Below are positions 8,365 to 17,782 of a stretch of DNA of 64,000 nt, in pieces. The DNA comes from Nitrospira sp. KM1 (GTDB lineage: Bacteria > Nitrospirota > Nitrospiria > Nitrospirales > Nitrospiraceae): contig NZ_AP022671.1 in assembly GCF_011405515.1 (NCBI RefSeq), positions 3,472,001 to 3,536,000 on the forward strand. Direction: 5' to 3'. Under the pieces are notes generated by a model, which made no database searches, was not told the origin of the DNA, and saw only the letters and a program-made list of their open reading frames with translations. The position numbers and the translations under genes were made by a program. Every line of letters starts with the position of its first letter. Position 1 is the first letter of the stretch.

Positions 8365-9026
8365 TCACGCCCATGACGGGTAGTATTTTGCCAGCAGCGT
8401 GAGAAACTGCTCGCTGTGGGTGGGCGCTATCAGATGCAGCATCTCGTGGGCCACCACATACTCGAGCAGATCCTTCGGCTTTTTCACGAGCTCAGTATTT
8501 AGGCGGATGTTCCGTGCCCGGTAGTTACAACCGCCCCACTTGGTCTTCATGCGCTGGAGAAAGTACCCGGCTACCTCGACGCCCAGTTTGTGCTCCCATT
8601 TGCGGATCAATCCGGGTACTGCATCGTGCAGGAGTGATGTGTGCCACTCGTGCATGATCGCCTCGCGCTTCGACCTGCTACTGTTGGGACGCACGGTGAG
8701 CATGATCCGGCGGTGACTGAGTGCGACCGAGGGTCTCGTGTCTTTCTCCCTGACAGAGAGCAAATAACGCCTTCCCCAGAGGGAGTGGCTTTCACGCTCA
8801 ATGAACTGGCGGGGCGTTTCCTGGCCTGTCCGCGCATCTGCGACTGTTTCTCACGTATCCAGCCGAGTCTGGAAATCGCATAGGCACGAACCGCTTCCGG
8901 TCGTGTACCCTTCGGCACGACCAGCGTGACGCGCCCGTCCGGTGGATGTACCGACAGGTGGACATGCTTGATTTCCTTGCACGTCACAGCGACGGCGATC
9001 TCACCCAGTTGAATAGTCTCAGTCAT
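8365..9026 (-). pseudogene. YgjP-like zinc metallopeptidase (DUF45/M48-type), frameshifted
   Basis: Two overlapping frames together encode one YgjP-type protein. The N-terminal frame runs from the ATG at 9026 to about QMRGQA; the second frame continues with ETPRQFIERES, then WGRRYLLSVRE, RPNSS and WGGCNYRARNIRLN, and ends with the zinc-site helix HEMLHLIAPTHSEQF (HExxH). The break is close to 8820, where the minus strand reads GCCAGGAAACG; one extra G would restore a continuous reading. The start overlaps the stop of the HsdR fragment as TGATG, which matches the known habit of this peptidase gene following hsdR in type I restriction loci. It is either a real pseudogene or a one-base sequence error. 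Confidence 0.8.
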
Positions 9027-9540
9027 CAGTACCCTGGCTGGTTCTTGACCAGCTCAAAGAGCGCGAGGGTGGCCTTGCGGTCACGATTGAGCAATGGGAA
9101 CAGTGCGTTCAGCACCTGGGCTTCGCGCGCCTGGTCGCCCTTCCAGCCCGCAGGCGCTCTCTCTCGAATAGTACGGTCAATCTCTAAGGCCAACTCAACG
9201 CGCTCGTTTCCGTAGGCAGGGTGAGACTCAGCTATCACTGAATCCCGGTCCTGCTCCACCGCGAGAATCCGCGGCAGGTTGTTATAGATCACAACTGCCT
9301 CTCGTTTGCCATGCAGGGCTGAAGGCACACCCGCTTCGGGCTGCTTCTTCGCGAGCCGCTTCACCAGTACTTCGGCCTTACGCAAAAACTCCTCGTAGGC
9401 CGCCGTGTCGGCCCGGCTCTGCTGGATCAGATCGTCGAGCAGCTTTGACATCTGGTCGTAGAAACGGGGATCGGTAAGCCGGTCGCGGAGGATGGTCTTG
9501 CGGACGTTGTTGATGATCCCTTCGGCGAAGGTCTCTGCCA
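9026..9540 (-). pseudogene. C-terminal fragment of type I restriction endonuclease subunit R (HsdR)
   Basis: About 170 residues in a minus-strand frame match the plan of the HsdR C-terminus: IINNVRKTI, then DPRFYDQMSKLLDDLIQQ, AAYEEFLRKAEVLVKRL, and the terminal block LALFELVKNQPGY. HsdR proteins are normally around 1000 residues, so the helicase and nuclease parts are missing. Upstream the same frame runs directly into an unrelated COG2865-like sequence, so the fragment is joined to foreign sequence. No hsdM or hsdS is present. The remnant is very unlikely to be active. Confidence 0.75.
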
Positions 9541-9770
9541 CTTCCGCCAGGGTAATCTCCGGTCGGGCCGCGAGCAACTGAAGGATTTTCACCGGCGTTT
9601 CTACCGCCGAGTCGATGGCGTTGAGGTACTCGGACGCAAAGCCGAATTGAAGCAGCAACTCGTGGCCGTCGAGTTGCAGTTGCGGCCCCGGCCTCGCGGC
9701 AGGCCTGAAAGATGCGCTGGATGCCGCGGCCCCAGGCTTCGATCTCTCCGGCCCGGAAGAAAGCGTTGGC
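9530..9770 (-). pseudogene. C-terminal fragment of a COG2865-type (AlbA_2/ATP-binding, RecG-like) regulator
   Basis: In one minus-strand frame, about 9770 to 9684 reads NAFFRAGEIEAWGRGIQRIF, the conserved block before the C-terminus of COG2865 proteins. After a frame change near 9685 the neighbouring frame continues with DGHELLLQF, EYLNAI, and ETPVKILQLLAARPEITLAEV, the typical winged-helix tail of that family. The fragment then fuses in frame to the HsdR tail near 9535. Both ends and an internal frame are therefore broken. Confidence 0.65.
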
Positions 9771-9817
9771 GCGATGAAGCCATCGAGGCTTGCGGCGGTG
9801 TAGTATTGTGTTCTCAT
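9770..9817 (-). pseudogene. N-terminal fragment of a RibD-C/dihydrofolate-reductase-like gene
   Basis: Sixteen residues from the ATG at 9817 (MRTQYYTAASLDGFIA) match the very characteristic opening of the RibD C-terminal/DHFR-like family. The match stops exactly where the COG2865-type block begins in another frame. The fragment is too short for function and marks the third partner in this gene scar. Confidence 0.5.
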
Positions 9818-9877
9818 GGTTTGGAAGGTTTGATTTGGGCGGCTCCGTGTCCCCTTCACGCGCAGAATAGGGAGCGA

Positions 9878-10798
9878 TCATGTGCCGGCGGCAAGGCAGG
9901 CAGCGATTCCCGACCGGTAGGGCGTTGGCCCGAGTCCATAGACCGCCTGGATCTTCCCGCTGTCGAACCGATAGTCGTACTCGAACTGATACATCATCTC
10001 ATCATTCTCCCTCAACACCGGTACGAACAGTCCCATCAACCGTAACATCCAGCGCGGCGCACGCTGCATCTTGTACGGGCGTCCTGCGAGATCGCAGGCG
10101 AGGCGCACGAAGTCCTCGCCGGTCAATGGCTCTGTTGTGGTCGGCACGTGCCACGTCTGCCCGCACGCCTCCGCAGACTGTCCCAGTACCGAGACTGCAT
10201 GACCAGCATCGGGCGTGTAGGTGAAGGTGTGGACCGTCTTCGCGTTGCCGACCCATTGCGGCGTTTTGCCGGCCTTCAGGCGTTCGAATACGGTGGCATG
10301 CGGGAAGCTCTGCACCGCCCCGGGTCCGTAGAAATCGGCCGCCCGTACGATCATCGCCTGCAGGTTGCCTGAACGGATCTCGTCCAGCAGCATCATCGCG
10401 ATCCGGGCCCTGACTTCACCTTTGCGGCTGCACGGGTTGAACGGGGTCTCTTCCGTCATCGGCCCGTCGACTCTGCCGTACGCGTAGACGTTGTCGAAAA
10501 AGACGAGGCGGCTGCCATGCCGCTTGCAACCGTCGATTACGTTCCGCATGATCCGCGGCCACTGCTCATGCCAGACGGCGGTGTCGTATTGCAACCCCGC
10601 CACTAGATAGGCGACATCACTGCCAGCGATGGCTTGAGCGGTCGCCGTGGGATCCAGGAGATCCGCGGGGAAGGTCTCGTCGCCGGCATTGACCCGGCGG
10701 GGCCTGCGACTCACCTGTCGAATCCGGTCAGTCGAGGCCGAGAGGCTCCGCGAAAGCTCGCGGCCGATGACACCGTTGGCCCCCAGAATGGTCTGCAT
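9878..10798 (-). CDS. NAD-dependent epimerase/dehydratase family protein
   Basis: This roughly 306-residue protein is a short-chain dehydrogenase of the extended (epimerase) type. The N-terminal nucleotide-binding loop is ILGANGVIGRELSR, a relaxed GxxGxxG. DVAYLVAGLQYD and the NVYAYGR block follow, where YxxxK would be expected but only a Tyr is clear; FYGPGAVQSF and a C-terminal substrate domain come after. AGAAGGA ahead of 10798 supports that ATG over the upstream in-frame extension. The gene is intact and begins the accessory minus-strand block. The substrate, probably a nucleotide sugar or a small carbonyl compound, cannot be told. Confidence 0.82.
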   Translation of the reverse strand: MQTILGANGVIGRELSRSLSASTDRIRQVSRRPRRVNAGDETFPADLLDPTATAQAIAGSDVAYLVAGLQYDTAVWHEQWPRIMRNVIDGCKRHGSRLVFFDNVYAYGRVDGPMTEETPFNPCSRKGEVRARIAMMLLDEIRSGNLQAMIVRAADFYGPGAVQSFPHATVFERLKAGKTPQWVGNAKTVHTFTYTPDAGHAVSVLGQSAEACGQTWHVPTTTEPLTGEDFVRLACDLAGRPYKMQRAPRWMLRLMGLFVPVLRENDEMMYQFEYDYRFDSGKIQAVYGLGPTPYRSGIAACLAAGT

Positions 10799-10886
10799 AC
10801 GGATCGTTCCTTCTGAAGCTGGCTTACGCAATGTTCAATCACGGTCTCCGGGCAAAGAACGGAAGGTTCCTAGAATCAAGGTGCTG

Positions 10887-11327
10887 TCAGGTGCCGCGTG
10901 ACGCCCGCTCCCATGACGCTACCGATCCGGGGCGAAGGCGAAACAATGGATGGTGCGCAGGATCAGTGATGCCGCACCACTTTGAAAGAAGAGGCGGGTT
11001 GCGCGTCGAGAGTTTTTTGAGAAGGTGCTGCCACTCATAGCGAATCTGTCCGTGAGACACTGGAATGTACCCAACTACCTGAATCGGGCCAACCTTGCTC
11101 CGGTCAAAGTTGTAGCCTCGCGACAGTGCTTCGACATAGATGGCATCTAGGTATGCATTGATTGCCCGGCGCGGTGAATCATGAGAAGTAAAACGCTCAA
11201 GTTGGGGGTGATGCCTGTACCCCTTGGTCTCGCCGCGAAGGACGGCTTGCGCCAATAAGGCCTCACGCCACAGCGCTACCAAACCTTGTGGATCCAGGTA
11301 CTTTGGATGCAGGGACCAGAGACGCAT
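10887..11327 (-). CDS. Pyrimidine dimer DNA glycosylase (endonuclease V-like)
   Basis: This 146-residue protein matches the Pyr_excise family by its start (MRLWSLHPKYLDPQGLVALW), by ALLAQAVLRGETKGYRHHPQL, and by the block GYNFDRSKVG; the length is normal. Proteins of this family cut the N-glycosyl bond at UV-induced pyrimidine dimers and nick the strand, or are uncharacterised relatives. The gene seems intact. It lies between an epimerase and an integron cassette, a setting consistent with horizontal acquisition. No clear ribosome binding site is seen. Confidence 0.82.
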   Translation of the reverse strand: MRLWSLHPKYLDPQGLVALWREALLAQAVLRGETKGYRHHPQLERFTSHDSPRRAINAYLDAIYVEALSRGYNFDRSKVGPIQVVGYIPVSHGQIRYEWQHLLKKLSTRNPPLLSKWCGITDPAHHPLFRLRPGSVASWERASRGT

Positions 11328-11452
11328 CGTGTCGTGGTGTCTAAATGTGTCCCGCAGGTTGCCCGTGCCGTATAGCAGGGCGTCGCCTGGAATTGTTCGG
11401 TACCAACCTTACACCGATTTATGTTCTGTGCCAGCGCCAGAAGTGAGGAAGA

Positions 11453-11623
11453 TCATGGTCGTCGGCTCAGAAGTCCGCGTGGAACAGGCCCCGCCTCTGG
11501 GGTGACCAACAGCCAATCGTCCGTGATGCATTCGGCGATACGTTCAACGTCATTGGAGATCATCGCGGCGTTGAAATGCTCTTCAAGCTCTTGAAGAAAC
11601 TGCGGGATTTCGGTCGTGATCAT
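11453..11623 (-). pseudogene. Truncated NTF2-like/DUF4440 protein
   Basis: A 56-residue frame opens with an amphipathic helix and a block ECITDDWLLVTPEAG, the N-terminal signature of NTF2-like DUF4440 proteins, which normally run to about 120-140 residues. It stops after PVPRGLLSRRP. It starts 26 bp beyond the attC site on the same strand, exactly where the next cassette gene would be expected. I read it as a truncated or frameshifted cassette gene; a functional short protein is unlikely. Confidence 0.5.
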
Positions 11624-11648
11624 TGATTCACTTCGAACACTCCCAGCC

Positions 11649-11708
11649 GCCTAACACCTGAATTAAGCCACGCCGCGAAGCGGCGTCGGCTTGAATGAAT
11701 TGTTAGGC
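11649..11708 (-). repeat. Integron attC site (59-base element)
   Basis: The minus strand shows GCCTAAC (11708-11702), then an imperfect palindrome with the core GACGCCGCTTCGCGGCGT, and GTTAGGC (11655-11649). The spacing is 60 bp, and the inner repeats TTCAAGCC and GGCTTAATT agree with classic attC recombination sites. It lies 25 bp past the stop of the DUF1905 gene, in the orientation a cassette requires. Confidence 0.85.
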
Positions 11709-11733
11709 GCGGGTCGCGATATGACGGACATTC

Positions 11734-12276
11734 CTACTCTTCGGCTTCGGGAGCGCTGAGGCTTTTGCTGTAGAACCCGGATTGATCGAAACAGCAAACC
11801 TGCTTTTTCCCGGAAGCCAGCATGGCACACGCATTCTCTCCCCGGTTTTTGCGAGTCTTTGCCCGCTTCGCGGACTCAACCCAGTGTACGCGGGCAATGG
11901 TGGTGGTGGAATCCCATACCGCCTTGGCTTCCGGGGAGGCGACAAGTGCTTCCTGGAAGTCTGACGGCAGCTTGGGCTCAGGCTCCTTCGCCACAGAAGC
12001 AATCTCTAGCATTACCGTGTCGCCTATCTTTACGCCAGAAGCTTCACGCAGCGCTTTACTGACTTTTAACCAGTGGCTCAGTTGACCATCCGGCTCTAGC
12101 GTGTCTCGAAAGGGATGACCGTTGATCGTTCCTTCTATGCTCGTTCTACCGCGCCGTGGGAGCTTTTCGCTTGCGAACTTTGGCAAAACCAGAAAAGCCC
12201 AGGAATTCTCCTCGGCTGACTTGCCTGGGCGAAGCAGTTTTGCTTTGAAGCGTGACATTTTTGTGACTTGGCCCAT
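11734..12276 (-). CDS. YdeI/OmpD-associated family protein with DUF1905 domain (integron cassette gene)
   Basis: This 180-residue protein has the DUF1905 beta-barrel part (SRFKAKLLRP, SWAFLVLPKFASEKLPRRG, INGHPFRDTLEPDGQLSHWL), then a YdeI-type linker (PKLPSDFQEAL, KAVWDSTT, RVHWVESAKRAKTR), and a C-terminal CCFDQSGFYSK block. Length and order are those of complete family members. Function is not established. ATG 12276 is used because TAGGA precedes it; 12258 is an alternative. The gene is framed by GTTAGGC at 12293-12299 and attC at 11649-11708, making a complete cassette of about 650 bp. Confidence 0.85.
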   Translation of the reverse strand: MGQVTKMSRFKAKLLRPGKSAEENSWAFLVLPKFASEKLPRRGRTSIEGTINGHPFRDTLEPDGQLSHWLKVSKALREASGVKIGDTVMLEIASVAKEPEPKLPSDFQEALVASPEAKAVWDSTTTIARVHWVESAKRAKTRKNRGENACAMLASGKKQVCCFDQSGFYSKSLSAPEAEE

Positions 12277-12292
12277 AGTTCCTACCAACAGC

Positions 12293-12299
12293 GCCTAAC
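12293..12299 (-). other. Core recombination site GTTAGGC at the upstream edge of the cassette
   Basis: The heptamer GTTAGGC is found 17 bases before the start of the DUF1905 gene and equals the R' end of the attC site downstream, as expected for an integrated cassette. The sequence above it (to 12504) does not form a complete attC or a recognisable attI, and no integrase gene is seen, so this may be insertion at a secondary site. The remaining ~200 bp to ygfZ shows nothing else. Confidence 0.55.
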
Positions 12300-12504
12300 T
12301 AATAAGTCTGCTGCAGGCGATCTGGGCAACGTAGCACGGAAACCCACGCAGTCCAGCGGCCGGCAAGTCTAAAAAGAAATCCGTCACTTATCAAGATACC
12401 ACTCCGCTTGGCCATCCCCGGATAGACTGCGAATCCCGCAGGATATCCGGGCGATGGATAGTAGCTATGCGCTGAAAAGGAAATGGTTCAGTGCAGCTGA
12501 ACGG

Positions 12505-13596
12505 CTATGTCTTCTGGTAGAAGGGCAAGGTGTAGACTGCGGCGTCGTGGCGCGTTCCGTCGATTTCGACCGACACCGCACTGCCGGCATTACTGAAGTC
12601 CCGCAAGGGGAAGCCCAACGCAATGACGGAGTTCATCTGAGGCGAGTATACGGCGCTGCTGATCCAGCCTATTTCCCGGTCTCCGCTAAAGAGCTTTGAA
12701 CCCTTCGGGGGAACAGTGGCGTCCTTCAGTACCAAGCCCACCAGCTTTCTTCTCACATTGCCGTAGGTATCCATTCGGGCCACGACTTCCTGCCCAGGAT
12801 AGCACCCCTTGTTGAGGCTGAAAGCTTTGCTCTCCAGATTGGCCTCCGGAGGCACGATATCTTCGTTGAGGTCTGCTCCGGTTCTAGGAATCCCGGCTTC
12901 GATCCGCAGGGCCTCCAGGGCTTGTCTGCCGACTGGGATGATGCCAAACGTCGATCCCGCTTCCATGAGACGTTCCCACGCCGCAACGAGACCATCGGAG
13001 GGAATCAGGATTTCAAAATCGCGTTCGCCAGTTTCTTCCGAAGCAATGATCATTGCCGATTGTCCCGCGATCGTTGCCGAGGTGAAATCGACCGGCATCA
13101 GATCGCCGACTCCGGCTCCAAATGCCGTCTGTATGACGCTTGCGGCGTGCGGGCCGCCCACGAGCAGAAGCCCCCAAGTCTCGGAACAATTTTCAATTTT
13201 GGCCTTCGTGCCGTATAAGAGAAATTTTCTGAGAGCGGCATAGGTGGCATCGCCGATTTCGCCCACATCTTCCAGTATGACGACATCTGTCTCCATATAG
13301 CACCGGAAGTACGAAATCATCTTGCCCTTATGCGTCAGGAAGCTCGAATATCGTCCTTGGCCGTGTTGGAGCGGCAGGATATCATTACTGATGATGCTCT
13401 GAAGCCATTTGATGCGGTCCTCGCCGGTGACGCGAGACTTGCCCCGGTGAGAAAGATCGGCCAGTCCCACAGATTGGCGGACGGCATGGTGTTCGCCCGT
13501 AGGGTCACCATAGTGCAAAGGGACCGTCCAGCCCGCGACTTCCTCAAAGGTCGCTCCGGATCGAGCATGATGATCGTGGAGGCGTGACGCTCTCAT
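12505..13596 (-). CDS. ygfZ: YgfZ/GcvT-domain folate-binding protein
   Basis: This 363-residue protein has the GcvT-like fold (WTVPLHYGDPTGEHHAVRQSVGLADLSHRGK) and the YgfZ signature NKGCYPGQEVVAR (KGCYxGQE) near residue 285, which separates it from true aminomethyltransferases. YgfZ proteins use folate and help assemble or repair iron-sulfur clusters, for example in tRNA-modifying enzymes. Its ATG overlaps the stop of the upstream receiver-like gene by 4 bp, so the two are translationally coupled. Confidence 0.88.
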   Translation of the reverse strand: MRASRLHDHHARSGATFEEVAGWTVPLHYGDPTGEHHAVRQSVGLADLSHRGKSRVTGEDRIKWLQSIISNDILPLQHGQGRYSSFLTHKGKMISYFRCYMETDVVILEDVGEIGDATYAALRKFLLYGTKAKIENCSETWGLLLVGGPHAASVIQTAFGAGVGDLMPVDFTSATIAGQSAMIIASEETGERDFEILIPSDGLVAAWERLMEAGSTFGIIPVGRQALEALRIEAGIPRTGADLNEDIVPPEANLESKAFSLNKGCYPGQEVVARMDTYGNVRRKLVGLVLKDATVPPKGSKLFSGDREIGWISSAVYSPQMNSVIALGFPLRDFSNAGSAVSVEIDGTRHDAAVYTLPFYQKT

Positions 13597-13982
13597 GCAG
13601 CGGCTCCTGTGACTTCTTCCAGCAGATCCTTCGTCCTGGCAGAAAATTCATTGCGAGAGACGATTTTTGTGACGCCCATTGCTCTTGCGCGGCTCCAGGT
13701 ATCCACCTCCTCGTGATTCGCGAATGCAAGGATGGGGATGGCCTGCAGGCGAGGATTGGACTTGAGCGTCTCCAGAGCTTCAAACGCGTTGAGCACCTGG
13801 TCGTTCATGTTCAAAATGATCGCTGCCGGATTCGACGCCGACGCCTGGCCGGCGACATCCGATTGAGTCCTGGCCCGCTCGAGACGATAACCCCTCGGAA
13901 GCAAAGCATCGCGCACCTTCGTGTAGAAAAAAATATCCGTCACGGCGACCAGAATGGTTTTCCCGGAGGTGGGATCCGACAC
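13593..13982 (-). CDS. Degenerate response-regulator receiver protein
   Basis: This 129-residue CheY-like domain has no output domain. The phospho-acceptor position is Asn58 (IILNMND) instead of Asp. The N-terminal acidic pair is replaced by VAVTDIF, and the usual Lys-Pro near the end reads SRNEF. The fold is plainly that of a receiver but the phosphorylation site is lost, so it probably works by protein-protein contact. It is coupled to ygfZ (4-bp overlap) and follows a TPR-protein gene by 15 bp. Confidence 0.8.
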   Translation of the reverse strand: MSDPTSGKTILVAVTDIFFYTKVRDALLPRGYRLERARTQSDVAGQASASNPAAIILNMNDQVLNAFEALETLKSNPRLQAIPILAFANHEEVDTWSRARAMGVTKIVSRNEFSARTKDLLEEVTGAAA

Positions 13983-13997
13983 GCGTATTCTCCCTGC

Positions 13998-14513
13998 TTA
14001 GTTCAATGAACTGATCAGCCGACCCAGAGATTTCTTGGCCAGGACGTAGTCCGGATTGAGCGCCAGTGCCTGCTTGTACGAGGCGATGGCCTCCGTCCAA
14101 TCCCCCTTTTTCTCGTAGACTCTTCCAAGGTTCAAATGAGGAAAGGCGGGACTTTCGTATCGTTTGGCCAGCATCGCCTTTTGAAACCAGGGAATGGCAT
14201 CGTCGAATTCGCCTTTTTCGATCAAATAAGCGCCAATGTCGTTATAGGGGTTGCCGAACTCTGGGTCACGCTCGATAGCGCGATGACACTCATCGATAGC
14301 GTCATTGAGGCGTCCCATAAAGCTGTATGTCCAGCCGAGAAAGGTGTGGGCTTCGGCGGTAGGATGCAAATTCAACGATTGTTTGTAGAGTGAAACCGCT
14401 TCCTCCAACTCCCCTTTCATTTGCCGCTCGTATGCCCGTTGGAATAACTGCCAGGCTTCCCGCTTGTCCTCATCGCGCCCCTCGCCTTGTATCAGAAAAT
14501 CCTGTACATCCAT
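13998..14513 (-). CDS. Tetratricopeptide repeat protein
   Basis: This 171-residue protein contains about four TPR units, including HTFLGWTYSFMGRLNDAIDE, NDIGAYLIEKGEFDDAIPWF and HLNLGRVYEKKGDWTEAIAS. It has no signal peptide. The ATG at 14513 is chosen; the open frame continues 83 codons upstream through sequence with no protein-like character. It precedes the receiver-like gene and ygfZ on the same strand and is likely in one operon with them. Its partners are unknown. Confidence 0.8.
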   Translation of the reverse strand: MDVQDFLIQGEGRDEDKREAWQLFQRAYERQMKGELEEAVSLYKQSLNLHPTAEAHTFLGWTYSFMGRLNDAIDECHRAIERDPEFGNPYNDIGAYLIEKGEFDDAIPWFQKAMLAKRYESPAFPHLNLGRVYEKKGDWTEAIASYKQALALNPDYVLAKKSLGRLISSLN

Positions 14514-14632
14514 GTGTGGCTCTTGAAACTCGTCCTCAGTCGTTCGCTCTCCGCCTCGGGGCGCTCTCTCCATGCGGCCTTGCTGAATAACGGGTATGAA
14601 GAGCCGCAGGGAAGGAAGTCGAGAACATTCTC

Positions 14633-15433
14633 TTACTCCTGCTTCAGTTTCTTCTTGATCAGTTCCGCGCCATAGCGTCCGGACAACAGCATGGATCCGA
14701 ATGCGGGACCCATGCGAGGCGTTCCGTGTACGGCGGCGACGGCCAATCCGATGACAAAACATCCAGGATAGACTTCGCCGGTATGGTCCATGACGTCTTC
14801 TTCAGAGCGGGAGACCCACATGGCGCCGTTTCCCGGTACCTCGGTGTAGAGACTTCGCTTATGAAGGAGATTCACGACAGCGGCATCGTGACCGGTCGCA
14901 TCGACGACGATCTTGCTTTCCAGCGCAATAGGATCGACGTGAATCACGTCGTGGCCGGCCATTTCCGCCGTGGTATTATTGACCACGACGCCTTCGAGCG
15001 CGCCGTCGCGACGAAGTATGAGGTCCACCACTCTCGTGAGGTTCAGGACGCGCGCGCCTCCCCGATAGGCCGCCGCGATCAGCGCTCCGGTGGCATGTGG
15101 AGGATCTACGATATACATGCCATCGCAATCTTTGATCTTTTTACAGGGGACGTCCAAGTTCTCAAGGATCTTATGGGCCGGCGCGCAAATAGTGGCCTTA
15201 TTCATCAGATAGCCGCCGTGCCAGAACCCCCCGCCGAGAGCCAAGCTCTGTTCGACGATGACGGTCCGGAATCCCATTTCCGCGAGATCATGCGCGCAGA
15301 TCAAACCTGACGGTCCGGCGCCGACGACGATGACGTCGCTTTCGATCAATTGGTCGAACTCTTTGTAGTATTCCCGTGCGATCTGTCGGGTGATATCCCG
15401 TTCCCGCAGTGGCGCCGGTTTAGGTTTGCCCAT
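14633..15433 (-). CDS. thi4: Sulfide-dependent thiazole synthase (Thi4 family)
   Basis: This 266-residue protein belongs to the Thi4 family. It has the FAD/NAD-binding loop VIVVGAGPSGLICAHDLAE, the EQSLALGGGFWHGG block, and the C-terminal HGTPRMGPAFGSMLLSG. At the position of the sulfur-donating Cys of yeast THI4 (SCMDP) this protein has IHVDP, a His as in methanogen Thi4, so it should use free sulfide catalytically. It makes the ADP-thiazole precursor of thiamine. The start at 15433 has AAGGAGCAGACA before it. It lies 80 bp downstream of thiC, on the same strand and probably under the same riboswitch. Confidence 0.9.
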   Translation of the reverse strand: MGKPKPAPLRERDITRQIAREYYKEFDQLIESDVIVVGAGPSGLICAHDLAEMGFRTVIVEQSLALGGGFWHGGYLMNKATICAPAHKILENLDVPCKKIKDCDGMYIVDPPHATGALIAAAYRGGARVLNLTRVVDLILRRDGALEGVVVNNTTAEMAGHDVIHVDPIALESKIVVDATGHDAAVVNLLHKRSLYTEVPGNGAMWVSRSEEDVMDHTGEVYPGCFVIGLAVAAVHGTPRMGPAFGSMLLSGRYGAELIKKKLKQE

Positions 15434-15513
15434 TGTCTGCTCCTTGCCCACGCTGAATCACTGTAGAGAGGTCGTTTGGCGCGCGCTCCCCGGTTCGACG
15501 ACCGCCGCAGCGG

Positions 15514-17472
<1,959 letters not shown>

Positions 17473-17523
17473 CTAATCTGCAGAGGACAAATGGGGGGTA
17501 AATCGAGGCCGACGGCTGATCCG

Positions 17524-17611
17524 CTTCCCTACGCTGGTATTACCCAGGTCAGGTTCCAAGGGTCATCCGACCGATGATCGATCGGATTCTCAGCCGCTAG
17601 GCTCCCCCAGC
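17524..17611 (-). promoter_or_regulatory. TPP (THI element) riboswitch
   Basis: The minus strand contains the canonical aptamer pieces in order: GGGGGAGCC, GGCTGAGA, ACCCTT, GAACCTGA, and CTGGGTAATACCAGC followed by GTAGGGAA. It lies about 100 bases upstream of thiC in the 358-bp space between thiC and nadA. Binding of thiamine pyrophosphate should switch off thiC (and probably thi4). No clear separate terminator was found, so control at the ribosome binding site is likely. Confidence 0.97.
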
Positions 17612-17725
17612 TATTAACCGAAATCGTATGCTCCGTCTCCTTCGAAGTCAACGGGTTATTAGGCCTATCCAAGCTGATGCCGAGTGGACCTGCCCGGCTG
17701 GGACTTCTACCCGCCGGTGGATTCG

Positions 17726-17754
17726 TTGATTGTCGGCTGGACGTATCGTAAAAT
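17726..17754 (+). promoter_or_regulatory. Sigma-70-type promoter of nadA
   Basis: TTGATT (17726-17731) and TAAAAT (17749-17754) are separated by 17 bases. The expected transcript start is about 20 bases before the GTG at 17783. The promoter lies inside the upstream open extension of the nadA frame and so supports the shorter start. Confidence 0.55.
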
Positions 17755-17782
17755 TAGAATCCAACCGAGGAGTCGAGGTATT

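Noticed and set aside
9026-9859. A single novel 277-residue protein
   Set aside because: It is composed of C-terminal pieces of two different known families plus a short piece of a third gene.
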